A stretch of 41,249 nt of DNA from Caldilineaceae bacterium (GCA_019637695.1 JAHBVG010000060.1:1-41249), one strand, 5' to 3'; positions 1-10,749 are shown, counted from the stretch's first letter. Notes: generated by a model not told the origin, from the sequence alone. Numbers and translations are program-made.

Positions 1-164
1 TTGCGTTGATACACTTCCTTTGACGATGACGCTCGCTGACACAACGCAGCATTGGGCGCGCGACTTCTCAGTTTATCATCTTGTCGAAAAACGGTCAAAA
101 TTCGACTGTCGGTTTTTTTATTCATGTTTTGGAGAGAGGCCTGGGAATGTTTCAAAATCTATGA

Positions 165-208
165 AAAGCAACGACGGACGCCACTTGAAGAGCGTCCGCC
201 GTTGCTTT
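165..208 (-). terminator. Hairpin terminator of the small acidic protein gene
   Basis: Positions 165-181 and 192-208 form a 17-bp stem with one G-U type mismatch and a 10-nt loop. It lies 25 nt beyond the stop codon of the minus-strand gene at 233-562 and is followed on that strand by a short T run. The position and stem strength suit a Rho-independent terminator; the T tract is short, so efficiency is uncertain. Confidence 0.6.
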
Positions 209-232
209 CGAGTGGCTGTACCGCTGTCTCTC

Positions 233-562
233 TTACCCGCTGGTCATATCCTTCTTGATTTCGTCCAATGTCTCTTGCTCGGTCTCGCTTGCTTTCTCGC
301 GGATCTGTGGAGCAGTAATAGCTGTGGTGACATATTTGCCCTGCGCATTTACCGCTTCGTCATCTTCCACCTCTTCAGCGCCAAGATGTGCGTTGGGATT
401 TTCTGCCGTCCCCGGCTTCTGTTCGCTATGACGAGGCTCTATATTTTCATTGAAATGACGGCCCTCAGGTTCGTCTTCAAGAATATTGTCTGCGCTGGTA
501 TCATAGCGATTGCGCGCTGCCCTCTTCTCCTCTGGGAGATTCTTACGGTTCTCTTTGTCCAT
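233..562 (-). CDS. Small acidic, hydrophilic protein of unknown function
   Basis: I do not recognise this 109-residue protein. It is almost free of hydrophobic stretches and has no cysteine. It is rich in Glu, Asp, Asn and Arg, so it is probably disordered or a loose helical protein in the cytoplasm. The start chosen is the ATG at 562, which has an AAAGGA Shine-Dalgarno 8 nt upstream; an ATG three codons earlier would overlap that site. A strong hairpin follows the stop. The gene diverges from the sulfur-carrier gene at 785. Composition and size recall small stress-induced hydrophilic proteins, but no motif supports naming it. A real gene is inferred from the ribosome-binding site, the hairpin and the protein-like composition. 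Confidence 0.6.
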   Translation of the reverse strand: MDKENRKNLPEEKRAARNRYDTSADNILEDEPEGRHFNENIEPRHSEQKPGTAENPNAHLGAEEVEDDEAVNAQGKYVTTAITAPQIREKASETEQETLDEIKKDMTSG

Positions 563-784
563 GAAAACCATCCTTTCTTGTTGGGGGTACAGATCGGATC
601 GGTGCTGCGCTCTTAAGGATCGGGCAAGAAGAGAGGGGAGGAATGTGAGCGATATTCCACTTTGCAATTTGGATAGGTGAAGTGGTGGCCAATATTATAT
701 ATCTATCATTTCCCATCTGTGCTATAATCGCTCCACTTTTGTTGATTGCGGACATGCGATGCTGTAGGGGCAACAGGGAGAGCT

Positions 785-1006
785 ATGTCTATTATCGTTA
801 AAGGCGCGGGCACGCTCAAACAACACCTATCGTCCGGCGCGGCTGTGGAGGATGTCGCCACCGTGGGCCAGGCCATCGAACAGTTGGCCCTGCCCCCTGT
901 CGGGTCCATGCTCATGCTGGTCAACGGGCAGATGGCGCATTGGCAGACCCCGTTAGAGGACGGCGACACTCTGGAACTCATCCCCGCCATCTGCGGCGGT
1001 TCATAA
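785..1006 (+). CDS. ThiS/MoaD-family sulfur carrier protein
   Basis: This 73-residue protein has the beta-grasp sulfur-carrier pattern: a central 'LVNG' turn, a 'LEDGDTLELIPAICGG' end and a diglycine at residues 71-72. In the family the terminal glycine is adenylated and thiocarboxylated to donate sulfur to molybdopterin/tungstopterin or thiazole. The protein ends Gly-Gly-Ser rather than at Gly-Gly, so one residue would have to be removed before activation. The start is the ATG at 785, with AGGGAG 7 nt upstream. A TATAAT hexamer at 723-728 may be the -10 box, but no good -35 is seen. It sits about 250 bp upstream of the aldehyde ferredoxin oxidoreductase gene, so a role in making its pterin cofactor is likely by context. 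It could also serve thiamine or another sulfur pathway. Confidence 0.82.
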   Translation: MSIIVKGAGTLKQHLSSGAAVEDVATVGQAIEQLALPPVGSMLMLVNGQMAHWQTPLEDGDTLELIPAICGGS

Positions 1007-1028
1007 CGGTTCTTCCCAGGATTTTTTG

Positions 1029-1100
1029 ATCCACGAAGCCACACAAAGGAACACAAAGCTTTTCTCTGGTCTTCGTGTCACTTCGTGCGCCTTCGTGGAT
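1029..1100. repeat. Inverted repeat with 10-bp arms between thiS-like and AOR genes
   Basis: ATCCACGAAG at 1029-1038 is exactly repeated in inverse orientation at 1091-1100, and the sequence between contains further partial copies of CTTCGTG and CACAAAG. It looks like a non-coding dispersed repeat able to fold into a hairpin. Nothing shows a specific function. Confidence 0.5.
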
Positions 1101-1147
1101 TATTTGCTGGATAGTGTTCATGACCGTTCCGGGCACAATCACCAGTG

Positions 1148-1213
1148 AAAAATGGACAATGGCAAGGTGACAGCCAGTCCCCGATCCCCAGTCCCCAGTC
1201 CCTATTTTCAACT
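1148..1213. repeat. Degenerate heptanucleotide tract (CAGTCCC/CCCCAGT type)
   Basis: The stretch reads in steps of seven: AAAATGG, ACAATGG, CAAGGTG, ACAGCCA, GTCCCCG, ATCCCCA, GTCCCCA, GTCCCTA. It ends about 35 nt before the AOR ribosome-binding site. The CCCCAGT unit resembles the short tandemly repeated sequences described in heterocystous cyanobacteria (from memory, STRR1). No protein is encoded here. Confidence 0.75.
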
Positions 1214-1258
1214 CAGAGACCTATTCTCTTTATCTTGTATTCAAAACGGAGGAACTTC

Positions 1259-3196
1259 ATGGCAGTTGGCGGTGTTTGGGGCAAGTTGTTACATGTGGAT
1301 TTGACAGAGGGTCGTCACTGGATTGAGGAGCCAGGGGACGAGATTTACCTGAAATTGCTGGGCGGGCGCGGGCTGGTGGCCTATTTACTCTTGCGCGATC
1401 TGCCCGTAGGGATCGATCCCCTGGGGCCGGAGAATTTGCTGATCTTCGCGCCGGGCATCCTGCAAGGATCGAATCTCCCCGGCGCGGGTCGCCACGGCGT
1501 GGGGGCCAAGAGTCCGCTCACCGGCACCATTGCCAGCGCAGAAGCAGGCGGCTGGTGGGGTCACGAATTCAAGCGCACCGGCTACGATGCGCTCATCGTG
1601 CATGGCAAGGCGGAGAAACCTGTCTACCTCTGGATCAAAGATGGCGCGGTGGAGATTCGCGACGCTGGCCATCTGTGGGGCAAGGACACCGCCGACGTGG
1701 AATGGGCCCTGCAGGCGGAACTGAACGACAAGCGCATCCGCGTGGCCCAGTGCGGCATCGCCGGCGAGAACGGCGTCCTCTTCGCCAACATTGTCAACGA
1801 CATCAACCGCGCCGCCGGTCGCGGCGGGCTGGGCGCGGTAATGGGCAGCAAGAATCTGCGCGCCATCGCGGTGCGCGGCAATTTGAACATCCCCGTCAGC
1901 GAGCGCAAACGGGTGACGGTCGTCTCCAAATGGCTGGGCGACAACTACAAGACCAAAGCCGCCAGCTTCGTCGCTATCGGCACACCGGGTAACGTGAATT
2001 CCCTGGCCCCGGCCAGCGCGCTGCCCACTCTCAATTTCCAAGATCCCTTCTTCCCCCAACACAAGAGCATCAGCGGACAGTTGATGCAAGAGACGATCCT
2101 GATTGGGCGGGATACCTGCCAGGCCTGCCCCATCAGTTGCAAACAGGTGGTGGAATACGAGGATAAAGAATATCCAGAGAACCCCTATCTGCGCTCGGAT
2201 TTTCTGCACAAGCTCACAATTTCCAAAGAGTACGGTGGGCCGGAATATGAATCCATCGCCGCGCTGGGCAGCGCCTGCGGCGTGGACGACTTCATCGCCA
2301 TCGCCAAAGCCAACGAGCATACAGCGCGCTGGGCCATGGACTCGATCAGCCTGGGCATGACCATCGCCTTTGTCATGGAATGTGTAGAGCGGGGGCTGCT
2401 GACCGCCGAACAGACTGGCGGCTTCCTGCCCCGCTTTGGCAGCGCCGCCGACATGCTGCAAGCCGTGGAGATGATCGCCCGCGGCGAGGGCTTCGGTGTG
2501 CAGATGGGCCAGGGGTCCAAACGGCTGGCCGCATGGATCGGCGGCGACGCTGCGGAATCGCTGGTCGAGGTCAAGGGCCAGGAGTTGCCCATGCACGAAC
2601 CCCGCGCCAAGCACGCGCTGGGCATCGGTTATGCCGTGGCCCCGGTGGGCGCAGATCATATGATGAATATGCACGATACTGGTTTTGCCCAGCCCGGCGA
2701 CGGCATTGAGCGGGTGGCCGAGATCAAGCGCTTTGAACCCATGCCCTTCAACTATCTGGGCGACGAGAAAATGGACCTCTTTTACCACGAGGTGAACCGT
2801 AAACACATGCTGGACAGCGCAGTGATCTGCCACTTCCTGCCCTACTATCCCAGCCATGTGGCCGAGGTGCTGTCCGGCGTCACCGGCCACGAGTACACGC
2901 CGCAGGAGTTGCTGGCCGTGGGCGAACGGGCGCAGACCCTGAGCCGCCTCTTCAATTTGCGCGAAGGCTTCTCGGCAGAGGATGATCGCCTGCCGCGCCG
3001 GGTGATGAAAGCCTTTGTAGAAGGACCGCTGGCCGGCGTGGAGATCACCCAGGAGGCATTCCTCCATGCGCGCAACCACTGGTACAGTCTCATGGGCTGG
3101 ACGGCGGAGGGCGTCCCTACGGCGGAACGCTTGCAGACACTCGGCCTCAGCGAGATGTTAGAGGGTACTGAGTTGATGGTTGCTACAGATTTGTGA
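1259..3196 (+). CDS. Aldehyde ferredoxin oxidoreductase (tungstopterin family)
   Basis: The 645-residue protein is the usual length for the AOR family, whose members oxidise aldehydes to carboxylic acids with a tungsto-bispterin and one [4Fe-4S] cluster, passing electrons to ferredoxin. The N-terminal domain carries the pterin-binding region with LGGRGL, GAGRHGVGAKSPLTG and the GGWWGHEFKRTGYDA segment (about residues 35-115). Cluster ligands are visible as C287-x2-C290-x3-C294 and a distal C524 in 'DSAVIC'. The ATG at 1259 has GGAGG 6 nt upstream; an in-frame extension further upstream runs through the heptad repeat and is not real. A sulfur carrier precedes it and a flavoprotein gene follows closely. 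The substrate cannot be read from the sequence; a general detoxifying AOR or a sugar-aldehyde enzyme are both possible. Confidence 0.93.
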   Translation: MAVGGVWGKLLHVDLTEGRHWIEEPGDEIYLKLLGGRGLVAYLLLRDLPVGIDPLGPENLLIFAPGILQGSNLPGAGRHGVGAKSPLTGTIASAEAGGWWGHEFKRTGYDALIVHGKAEKPVYLWIKDGAVEIRDAGHLWGKDTADVEWALQAELNDKRIRVAQCGIAGENGVLFANIVNDINRAAGRGGLGAVMGSKNLRAIAVRGNLNIPVSERKRVTVVSKWLGDNYKTKAASFVAIGTPGNVNSLAPASALPTLNFQDPFFPQHKSISGQLMQETILIGRDTCQACPISCKQVVEYEDKEYPENPYLRSDFLHKLTISKEYGGPEYESIAALGSACGVDDFIAIAKANEHTARWAMDSISLGMTIAFVMECVERGLLTAEQTGGFLPRFGSAADMLQAVEMIARGEGFGVQMGQGSKRLAAWIGGDAAESLVEVKGQELPMHEPRAKHALGIGYAVAPVGADHMMNMHDTGFAQPGDGIERVAEIKRFEPMPFNYLGDEKMDLFYHEVNRKHMLDSAVICHFLPYYPSHVAEVLSGVTGHEYTPQELLAVGERAQTLSRLFNLREGFSAEDDRLPRRVMKAFVEGPLAGVEITQEAFLHARNHWYSLMGWTAEGVPTAERLQTLGLSEMLEGTELMVATDL

Positions 3197-3211
3197 GGAG
3201 TGATACGGAGA

Positions 3212-4942
3212 ATGGTAGAGCACAACCAACCCCCTGGTACGGTGGCCGAGGATTCGCCTATCTTGTTCGTTGTGGACACCGATCAGGAGGCGCGGCTTGC
3301 GCTTGAATCGGTCTTAGCCCGTCGCTTTACCCCCGACTATCGTGTGGTAACAGCCGACTCCCCCCAGTCTGGGCTTGAGATCCTGTCGGATCTGGCTCAG
3401 CAGGGCAACGAGGTAGCGCTTGTGGCCGTCGACCTCGGATTGGCTGGGATGGAAACCGTTGAATTTCTGGATCGCGCACGTGCCCTGCACCGGCGCGCTG
3501 TACGAGCGCTGCTTGTAACAATGGACAGGCGCGGCACGCGCATCCCATTCTGGGCGTTGGAACGTATCCAGCGCGCGATTGCCCTGGGTTGGATCGACTT
3601 TTGGGTTGTGAAAGGATGGATGGCCCCCGAAGAGTTGATGTATCCACAGATCCAGGAGGCGCTCTCGGCGTGGACAAGAGTGAATCGTCCTCGCCATGCA
3701 GTGATGCGGGTTGTTGGCGAGCGCTGGTCAACGCGTAGCCATGAAGTGCGCGATATGCTCTCGCGCAATACAGTACCGTTCAGATTCTACGAAGCGGATT
3801 CTGAGGAGGGGCGGCGCTTATTGCGCGATTATGGAGTTGATGTAGGGCGCTTACCGGTGGCAATACTCTACGATGGATCGGTGCTGTACGATCTCTCCCC
3901 CGAGCGCATTGCCACTGCGCTCGGGGTCACGACACAGCCAACCACCCAGGTGTACGATCTGGCAATCCTGGGCGCAGGACCCGCCGGGTTGGCAGCAGCC
4001 GTATACGGTGCTTCCGAAGGGCTGCGCACCCTTGTCATCGAGCGTCAGGCCATTGGGGGCCAGGCGGGAACAAGCTCAATGATCCGCAACTATCTTGGCT
4101 TCCCGTGGGGCGTCACCGGCAGCGAGTTGGCTTTCCGCGCCTGGCAGCAAGCGCTGCTCTTCGGGACAGAGTTTGTGTTCGCCCAACGAGCAGTCGGGCT
4201 GACGGCACAGGGTACTGAGCGTATCATCACGCTCAGTGGTGGGGGTGAGGTGCGCGCCAGAGCGGTGATGATCGCTGCTGGCGTGGAATACCGTCGCTTA
4301 GGCATCCCCGCACTCGAACGGCTTGTCGGCGTAGGTGTGTTCTACGGCGCCGCAGGCGTTGAAGCCCCCGCCATGGTCGGGCAGCAAGTATACGTGATCG
4401 GCGGCGCCAATTCCGCGGGTCAGGCGGCGCTGCATCTCGCCAAATTCGCCGCTCACGTAACGATGATCATACGGGGCGAATCTCTGGCAGCCAGCATGTC
4501 CGACTATCTGATTGCCCAACTGCAAGCCATCCCCAATATAGACATTCGCCTGCGAACTCGAGTGGTCGATGGTCGCGGCGAGGAGCGGCTTGAAGCGCTG
4601 ACCGTGGAGAATGTAGAGACGGGGCAGCGTGAGGAAGTAGCAGCCTCGGCAGTTTTCGTCCTTATCGGCGCCGAGCCGCACACCGAATGGCTCCAGGGCA
4701 TCATCGGGCTTGACGAGCGCGGTTACATTCTGACAGGTCGTGATGTTATTCAACAATCGTGGCCGTTGGAGCGGCCACTGCTGCCATTCGAGACCAACAT
4801 GCCAGGTGTATTTACCGTGGGGGATGCGCGGTACGGATCTGTCAAGCGTGTTGCAGGGGCCGTAGGCGAAGGCTCGGTGGCGGTTGGGTCTGTTCATCAA
4901 TACTTAGCTGAAATCGCCGCACAGATCGCTAAGCGCGCCTGA
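3212..4942 (+). CDS. Fused response regulator / thioredoxin-reductase-like flavoprotein without cysteine
   Basis: The 576-residue protein has three parts. Residues 15-155 are a receiver domain with D22/D24, phospho-acceptor D74 in 'VAVDLGLAGM', T103 and K134. Residues 163-240 have a glutaredoxin/thioredoxin-like pattern, but WSTRSHE stands where a redox CxxC would be. Residues 247-576 are an FAD/NAD(P)H oxidoreductase of the thioredoxin reductase type, with GAGPAG (254-259), IGGQAG, the second nucleotide site VIGGANSAGQAA and a C-terminal GDARYGSVKRVAGAVGEGS. The CxxC of true thioredoxin reductase is replaced by YGAAGVEA, and the whole protein contains no cysteine. It therefore cannot reduce thioredoxin by the classical route. 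The ATG at 3212 has GAGGAG 11 nt upstream; a GTG at 3200 is a weaker alternative. It begins 15 nt after the AOR stop, so the two are probably cotranscribed. Confidence 0.88.
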   Translation: MVEHNQPPGTVAEDSPILFVVDTDQEARLALESVLARRFTPDYRVVTADSPQSGLEILSDLAQQGNEVALVAVDLGLAGMETVEFLDRARALHRRAVRALLVTMDRRGTRIPFWALERIQRAIALGWIDFWVVKGWMAPEELMYPQIQEALSAWTRVNRPRHAVMRVVGERWSTRSHEVRDMLSRNTVPFRFYEADSEEGRRLLRDYGVDVGRLPVAILYDGSVLYDLSPERIATALGVTTQPTTQVYDLAILGAGPAGLAAAVYGASEGLRTLVIERQAIGGQAGTSSMIRNYLGFPWGVTGSELAFRAWQQALLFGTEFVFAQRAVGLTAQGTERIITLSGGGEVRARAVMIAAGVEYRRLGIPALERLVGVGVFYGAAGVEAPAMVGQQVYVIGGANSAGQAALHLAKFAAHVTMIIRGESLAASMSDYLIAQLQAIPNIDIRLRTRVVDGRGEERLEALTVENVETGQREEVAASAVFVLIGAEPHTEWLQGIIGLDERGYILTGRDVIQQSWPLERPLLPFETNMPGVFTVGDARYGSVKRVAGAVGEGSVAVGSVHQYLAEIAAQIAKRA

Positions 4943-4984
4943 TCCGAGTGTGGCGTCTGGCGCATCTTCGCCTTTGGCGCGCCA

Positions 4985-5045
4985 ATCTCTAATCTCCTAT
5001 CTCCTTCCTCCCCACCTGACCAGCCCCCTGACCCAACCTCTGACT
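4985..5045. repeat. Degenerate heptanucleotide tract (AATCTCC type)
   Basis: After the flavoprotein stop, the sequence steps in sevens: AATCTCT, AATCTCC, TATCTCC, TTCCTCC. The following pyrimidine-rich CCCCTGACCCAACCTCTGAC continues more loosely. The rest of the gap up to the PPDK start (5046-5219) shows no gene and no convincing promoter. Confidence 0.65.
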
Positions 5046-5219
5046 AGCCGCAATACCGCCCAAAGTTCGGTGTATAGATTTCCCGATCCCACGTATCCTG
5101 GACAAAGCACAGGAATTTTCAAAACAAGCGCAATCTTGCGCAGATTATTTTCAATCACTGAAAGTGCTGGACGGCAATTCTGTTCATCGTCCATGCAATA
5201 TGGAAGGAGAAATGTACCC

Positions 5220-7992
<2,773 letters not shown>

Positions 7993-7994
<2 letters not shown>

Positions 7995-8080
7995 TGACTA
8001 GGGATTAGTGACAGGGGACCGGGGATTAGGAAGAGATGTCTTCTTATCCCAGTCACCAGTCACTAATCACCTTTTCCTAA
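7993..8080. repeat. Inverted pair of heptanucleotide tracts after ppdK
   Basis: The left arm steps in sevens (TAGTGAC, TAGGGAT, TAGTGAC, AGGGGAC, CGGGGAT, TAGGAAG) and the right arm is its approximate reverse complement (TATCCCA, GTCACCA, GTCACTA, ATCACCT, TTTCCTA). GGATTAGTGAC in the left arm can pair with GTCACTAATC in the right. The block begins at the ppdK stop codon and could act as its 3' hairpin. Confidence 0.7.
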
Positions 8081-8224
8081 CACGTCGAATCCGTTCCGAA
8101 CGCTTCGGCGTCGGACGTTGATCCACGGCGCCGGGCCTTGGATGGACAAATGAGACTACTCCTCAGCAGGCCATTCACGGTACACGCCAGATAGTGAACT
8201 TCCTCCTTCCCTCCTCCTGGTGAA

Positions 8225-8252
8225 AGCGGGGTGTGGTGTTCCACACCCCGCT
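8225..8252. terminator. Perfect 12-bp hairpin in the ppdK-hoxE gap
   Basis: AGCGGGGTGTGG (8225-8236) and its exact complement (8241-8252) enclose a 4-nt loop. It is GC-rich and can form in either strand, but there is no clear T tract, so termination is only a possibility. The rest of the 7995-8558 gap holds heptad tracts, one palindrome and a CRP-like site, and no credible gene. Confidence 0.45.
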
Positions 8253-8274
8253 GCCTCATTTATGAAGAAATGCA

Positions 8275-8292
8275 TTGTGAATTTTTGCACAC
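8275..8292. promoter_or_regulatory. CRP/FNR-family-like operator upstream of hoxE
   Basis: TGTGA (8276-8280), six bases, then GCACA (8287-8291) matches the CRP-type TGTGA-N6-TCACA pattern at nine of ten positions. It lies about 270 bp before hoxE. A regulator of this family could tie hydrogenase expression to redox or energy state. A single match of this kind can occur by chance. Confidence 0.3.
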
Positions 8293-8375
8293 ACTGTACA
8301 GATGACCAGTGCCTAAACCCGTCCTATGCCCGACGAGGGCGAAAGGGAGTTGGCGTAAGCTAATCAGCAGAGATC

Positions 8376-8540
8376 TTTGATGATTGGGGACTGGTGACTG
8401 GGGACTGGGATCTTGTAGAGGATCTGAAATCGCCCAATCGCGCCGACCGCTGCGGTCGGATTTGACAAGAGATTAAGCGATTGAGCGATTGGGGATCTTA
8501 ACCCGGTCCCCAATCCTCAGTCACCAATCACCACTCCCCT
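8376..8540. repeat. Inverted pair of heptanucleotide tracts before hoxE
   Basis: The left arm at about 8376-8412 reads GATTGGG, GACTGGT, GACTGGG, GACTGGG. The right arm at about 8499-8540 reads CGGTCCC, CAATCCT, CAGTCAC, CAATCAC, CACTCCC. The arms are roughly complementary and could form a long imperfect hairpin whose loop contains the palindrome at 8443-8459. The right arm ends a few bases before the hoxE ribosome-binding site. Confidence 0.7.
8443..8459. repeat. Palindrome CCGACCGC-T-GCGGTCGG
   Basis: Eight bases on each side of a single T are exactly complementary. The core CGACCGCTGCGGTCGG recurs at about 39928-39943, so this is a dispersed REP-like palindrome rather than a one-off hairpin. 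Confidence 0.55.
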
Positions 8541-8558
8541 CAACAAAAGGAGATGACA

Positions 8559-9110
8559 GTGCCTCGACCCACACAATCGACCATAGCTCCGCCCTCTGAC
8601 GATAAACGTTGGCGCATTGTGGAAGCGACCATGCGCCGTAATGGTTTCAAACGCGACGCACTGATCGAAACGCTGCACTCGATCCAGGAGTCCTTTGGCT
8701 TTTTAGAAGAAGAGTCGCTGCGGTACGTAGCCACCTCTCTGCGCGCGCCCCTGAGCTACGTTTACGGGGTTTCCACCTTCTATCACTTCTTCCGGCTGAA
8801 ACCGGCTGGCCGCCACACCTGTGTGGTCTGCACCGGTACAGCCTGTTATATCAAGGGAGCGCCGAATCTGTTGGCTGCCGTCCATGATGAATTTGGGGTG
8901 CCGCCAGAAGGGACCAGCGAAGACGGCTCCTTCTCTGTCCTCAGCGCTCGCTGTCTGGGATCCTGTGGGCTGGCACCTGCTGTCGTTTTCGATGGGGAAG
9001 TGGCCGGCCGTATTTCGCCAGCAGAGATGATCGAGCGACTCTATGGCTGGCAGACAGAAGATACGAGCGCGCAACCGAGCGCCGCAAGAAATGGAGATGG
9101 CTATGCGTGA
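8559..9110 (+). CDS. hoxE: NAD-linked bidirectional [NiFe] hydrogenase diaphorase subunit HoxE
   Basis: HoxE is the NuoE-like subunit of the HoxEFUYH complex and carries one [2Fe-2S] cluster in electron transfer between NAD(H) and the hydrogenase. The 183-residue protein has the thioredoxin-fold ferredoxin signature: CTGTAC in the middle, then CLGSCG near residue 130. The helical N-terminal region (EATMRRNGFKRDALIETLHSIQESFGFL) is typical. An AAGGAG site lies directly before an ATG at 8553 but exactly 6 nt before the GTG at 8559, so GTG is the likelier start; the ATG would add two residues. It is the first gene of the hox operon and overlaps hoxF by 8 nt, which indicates coupled translation. 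Confidence 0.95.
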   Translation: MPRPTQSTIAPPSDDKRWRIVEATMRRNGFKRDALIETLHSIQESFGFLEEESLRYVATSLRAPLSYVYGVSTFYHFFRLKPAGRHTCVVCTGTACYIKGAPNLLAAVHDEFGVPPEGTSEDGSFSVLSARCLGSCGLAPAVVFDGEVAGRISPAEMIERLYGWQTEDTSAQPSAARNGDGYA

Positions 9111-10749
9111 AAAGTTTGAAGAGATCACCAGCGCAGAGGAGCAGATCCAACGCGAATTCAGCCACGAAGTCGATGTCTGCGTGGCCGCAGGCTGTCTCTC
9201 ATCGGGTGGACAGGCCGTCAAAACAGCCCTGGAAGAGGCTGTCAGCGCCAATGGCCTTGCCAAGACTTGTAAAGTGCGCGGGGTAGGCTGTATCGGCCTC
9301 TGCTCTGAAGGGCCATTGGTGAACGTCAAAAATACACAGACGCTCTACGGCAATGTGACTGTAGCCGATGTACCGGCCATCGTCGCTGGGCTGGATGGGG
9401 AAGCGATGGAGCGGTTGGTCATTTCCAGTGAGCAGCCCTTCTTCAGCCGCCAGACCCGTGTTGTCCTGGAAAATAGCGGGCTGATCGACCCAGAGCGGAT
9501 TGAGGAATACATTGCAGCTCAGGGCTATCTGGCCCTGGATAAGGCGATGACCGAGATGACCCCCAGCCAGGTCATCGAAGAAGTGACCCTCAGCGGCCTG
9601 CGCGGTCGCGGCGGCGGCGGCTACCCCACCGGGCTGAAATGGACCACCGTGGCCAAGGCTGCGGGAATGGAGAAGTATGTCATCTGCAATGCGGATGAAG
9701 GCGATCCCGGCGCGTTTATGGATCGCAGTGTATTGGAAAGCGATCCACACCGGATATTGGAAGGGATGCTGATCGCTGGGTACGCGGTTGGCGCTTCGCA
9801 AGGTTATATCTACGTCCGCGCCGAATACCCATTGGCGATTGAACGCCTGAAGCTGGCAATTCGCCAGGCCCGGCGCGCCGGGCTGCTGGGCAACAATATC
9901 GCCGGCACCACCTTCAACTTCAACATCGACATCCGACTGGGCGCGGGGGCCTTCGTCTGCGGTGAAGAGACCGCCCTGATCGCCTCGATTGAGGGGAAAC
10001 GGGGCACGCCGCGGCTGCGTCCTCCTTACCCGGCGGAGTATGGTCTATGGGGTAAACCCACGCTGATCAACAATGTGGAGACCTTCGCCAGCATTGCGCC
10101 CATCCTGCGCAACGGCGGCGCCTGGTATGCCGGGCTGGGCACAGAGAAGAGCAAGGGAACCAAAGTCTTTGCCCTGGCTGGCAGCATTGTCAATACCGGG
10201 CTGATCGAAGTACCCATGGGTACCTCGCTGCGCGAGATTGTCTATGAGATCGGCGGCGGCATCCCCGGCGGTAAAGCCTGTAAAGCTGTGCAGACAGGCG
10301 GCCCATCGGGCGGATGTATCCCTGCTGCCTATCTGGATAACCCTGTCGATTACGAGTCCCTGCGTGCGCTGGGGTCGATTATGGGATCAGGCGGTATGAT
10401 CGTCATGGACGATAGCGCCTGTATGGTAGACGTAGCCAGGTATTTCATGGAATTTTGCATGACCGAATCGTGTGGCAAGTGCATTCCCTGCCGCGTGGGT
10501 ACCGTGCAGATGCATAACTTGCTGGTGAAGATCACGAAAGGCATGGCGACCCTAGAGGATCTGGATCACCTTGAGCAACTCTGCGAGGTGGTGCAACACA
10601 CAAGCCTCTGTGGCCTGGGCCAGACGGCCCCCAATCCCGTCCTCAGTACACTGCGCTATTTCAAGGACGAGTATCTGGCACACATTGAACATAAACAGTG
10701 CCCGGCCGGTATCTGTAAAATGCAAATCCCTGTGGAGGTAGCGTTATGA
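9103..10749 (+). CDS. hoxF: NAD-linked hydrogenase diaphorase subunit HoxF (FMN, NAD site)
   Basis: HoxF is the NuoF-like flavoprotein where NAD+ is reduced or NADH oxidised. The 548-residue protein starts with a thioredoxin-fold [2Fe-2S] domain (VCVAAGC ... CKVRGVGCIGLC). It continues with the FMN/NAD domain (GLRGRGGGGYPTGLKW, CNADEGDPGAFMDRSVLE) and ends in a [4Fe-4S] domain (ESCGKCIPCRVGT ... CGLGQTAPNP). The ATG at 9103 has GGAG 6 nt upstream and overlaps the hoxE end; a longer in-frame reading exists but would run inside hoxE. The stop overlaps hoxU by 4 nt. All residues expected for flavin, NAD and cluster binding appear present. Confidence 0.96.
   Translation: MREKFEEITSAEEQIQREFSHEVDVCVAAGCLSSGGQAVKTALEEAVSANGLAKTCKVRGVGCIGLCSEGPLVNVKNTQTLYGNVTVADVPAIVAGLDGEAMERLVISSEQPFFSRQTRVVLENSGLIDPERIEEYIAAQGYLALDKAMTEMTPSQVIEEVTLSGLRGRGGGGYPTGLKWTTVAKAAGMEKYVICNADEGDPGAFMDRSVLESDPHRILEGMLIAGYAVGASQGYIYVRAEYPLAIERLKLAIRQARRAGLLGNNIAGTTFNFNIDIRLGAGAFVCGEETALIASIEGKRGTPRLRPPYPAEYGLWGKPTLINNVETFASIAPILRNGGAWYAGLGTEKSKGTKVFALAGSIVNTGLIEVPMGTSLREIVYEIGGGIPGGKACKAVQTGGPSGGCIPAAYLDNPVDYESLRALGSIMGSGGMIVMDDSACMVDVARYFMEFCMTESCGKCIPCRVGTVQMHNLLVKITKGMATLEDLDHLEQLCEVVQHTSLCGLGQTAPNPVLSTLRYFKDEYLAHIEHKQCPAGICKMQIPVEVAL

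Noticed and set aside
20..616. Plus-strand frame of 198 codons across the left end
   Set aside because: It runs antisense through the small acidic gene and its terminator hairpin, has no ribosome-binding site, and its composition is not protein-like.
8077..8259. Minus-strand 60-codon frame between ppdK and hoxE
   Set aside because: No ribosome-binding site, no similarity, and it overlaps a perfect hairpin.
8305..8400. A riboswitch in the hoxE leader, suggested by small hairpins and the string GACGAGGGCGAAAGGGAG
   Set aside because: It matches no riboswitch consensus I know, and it lies far from the start with repeat tracts between. Not enough support.
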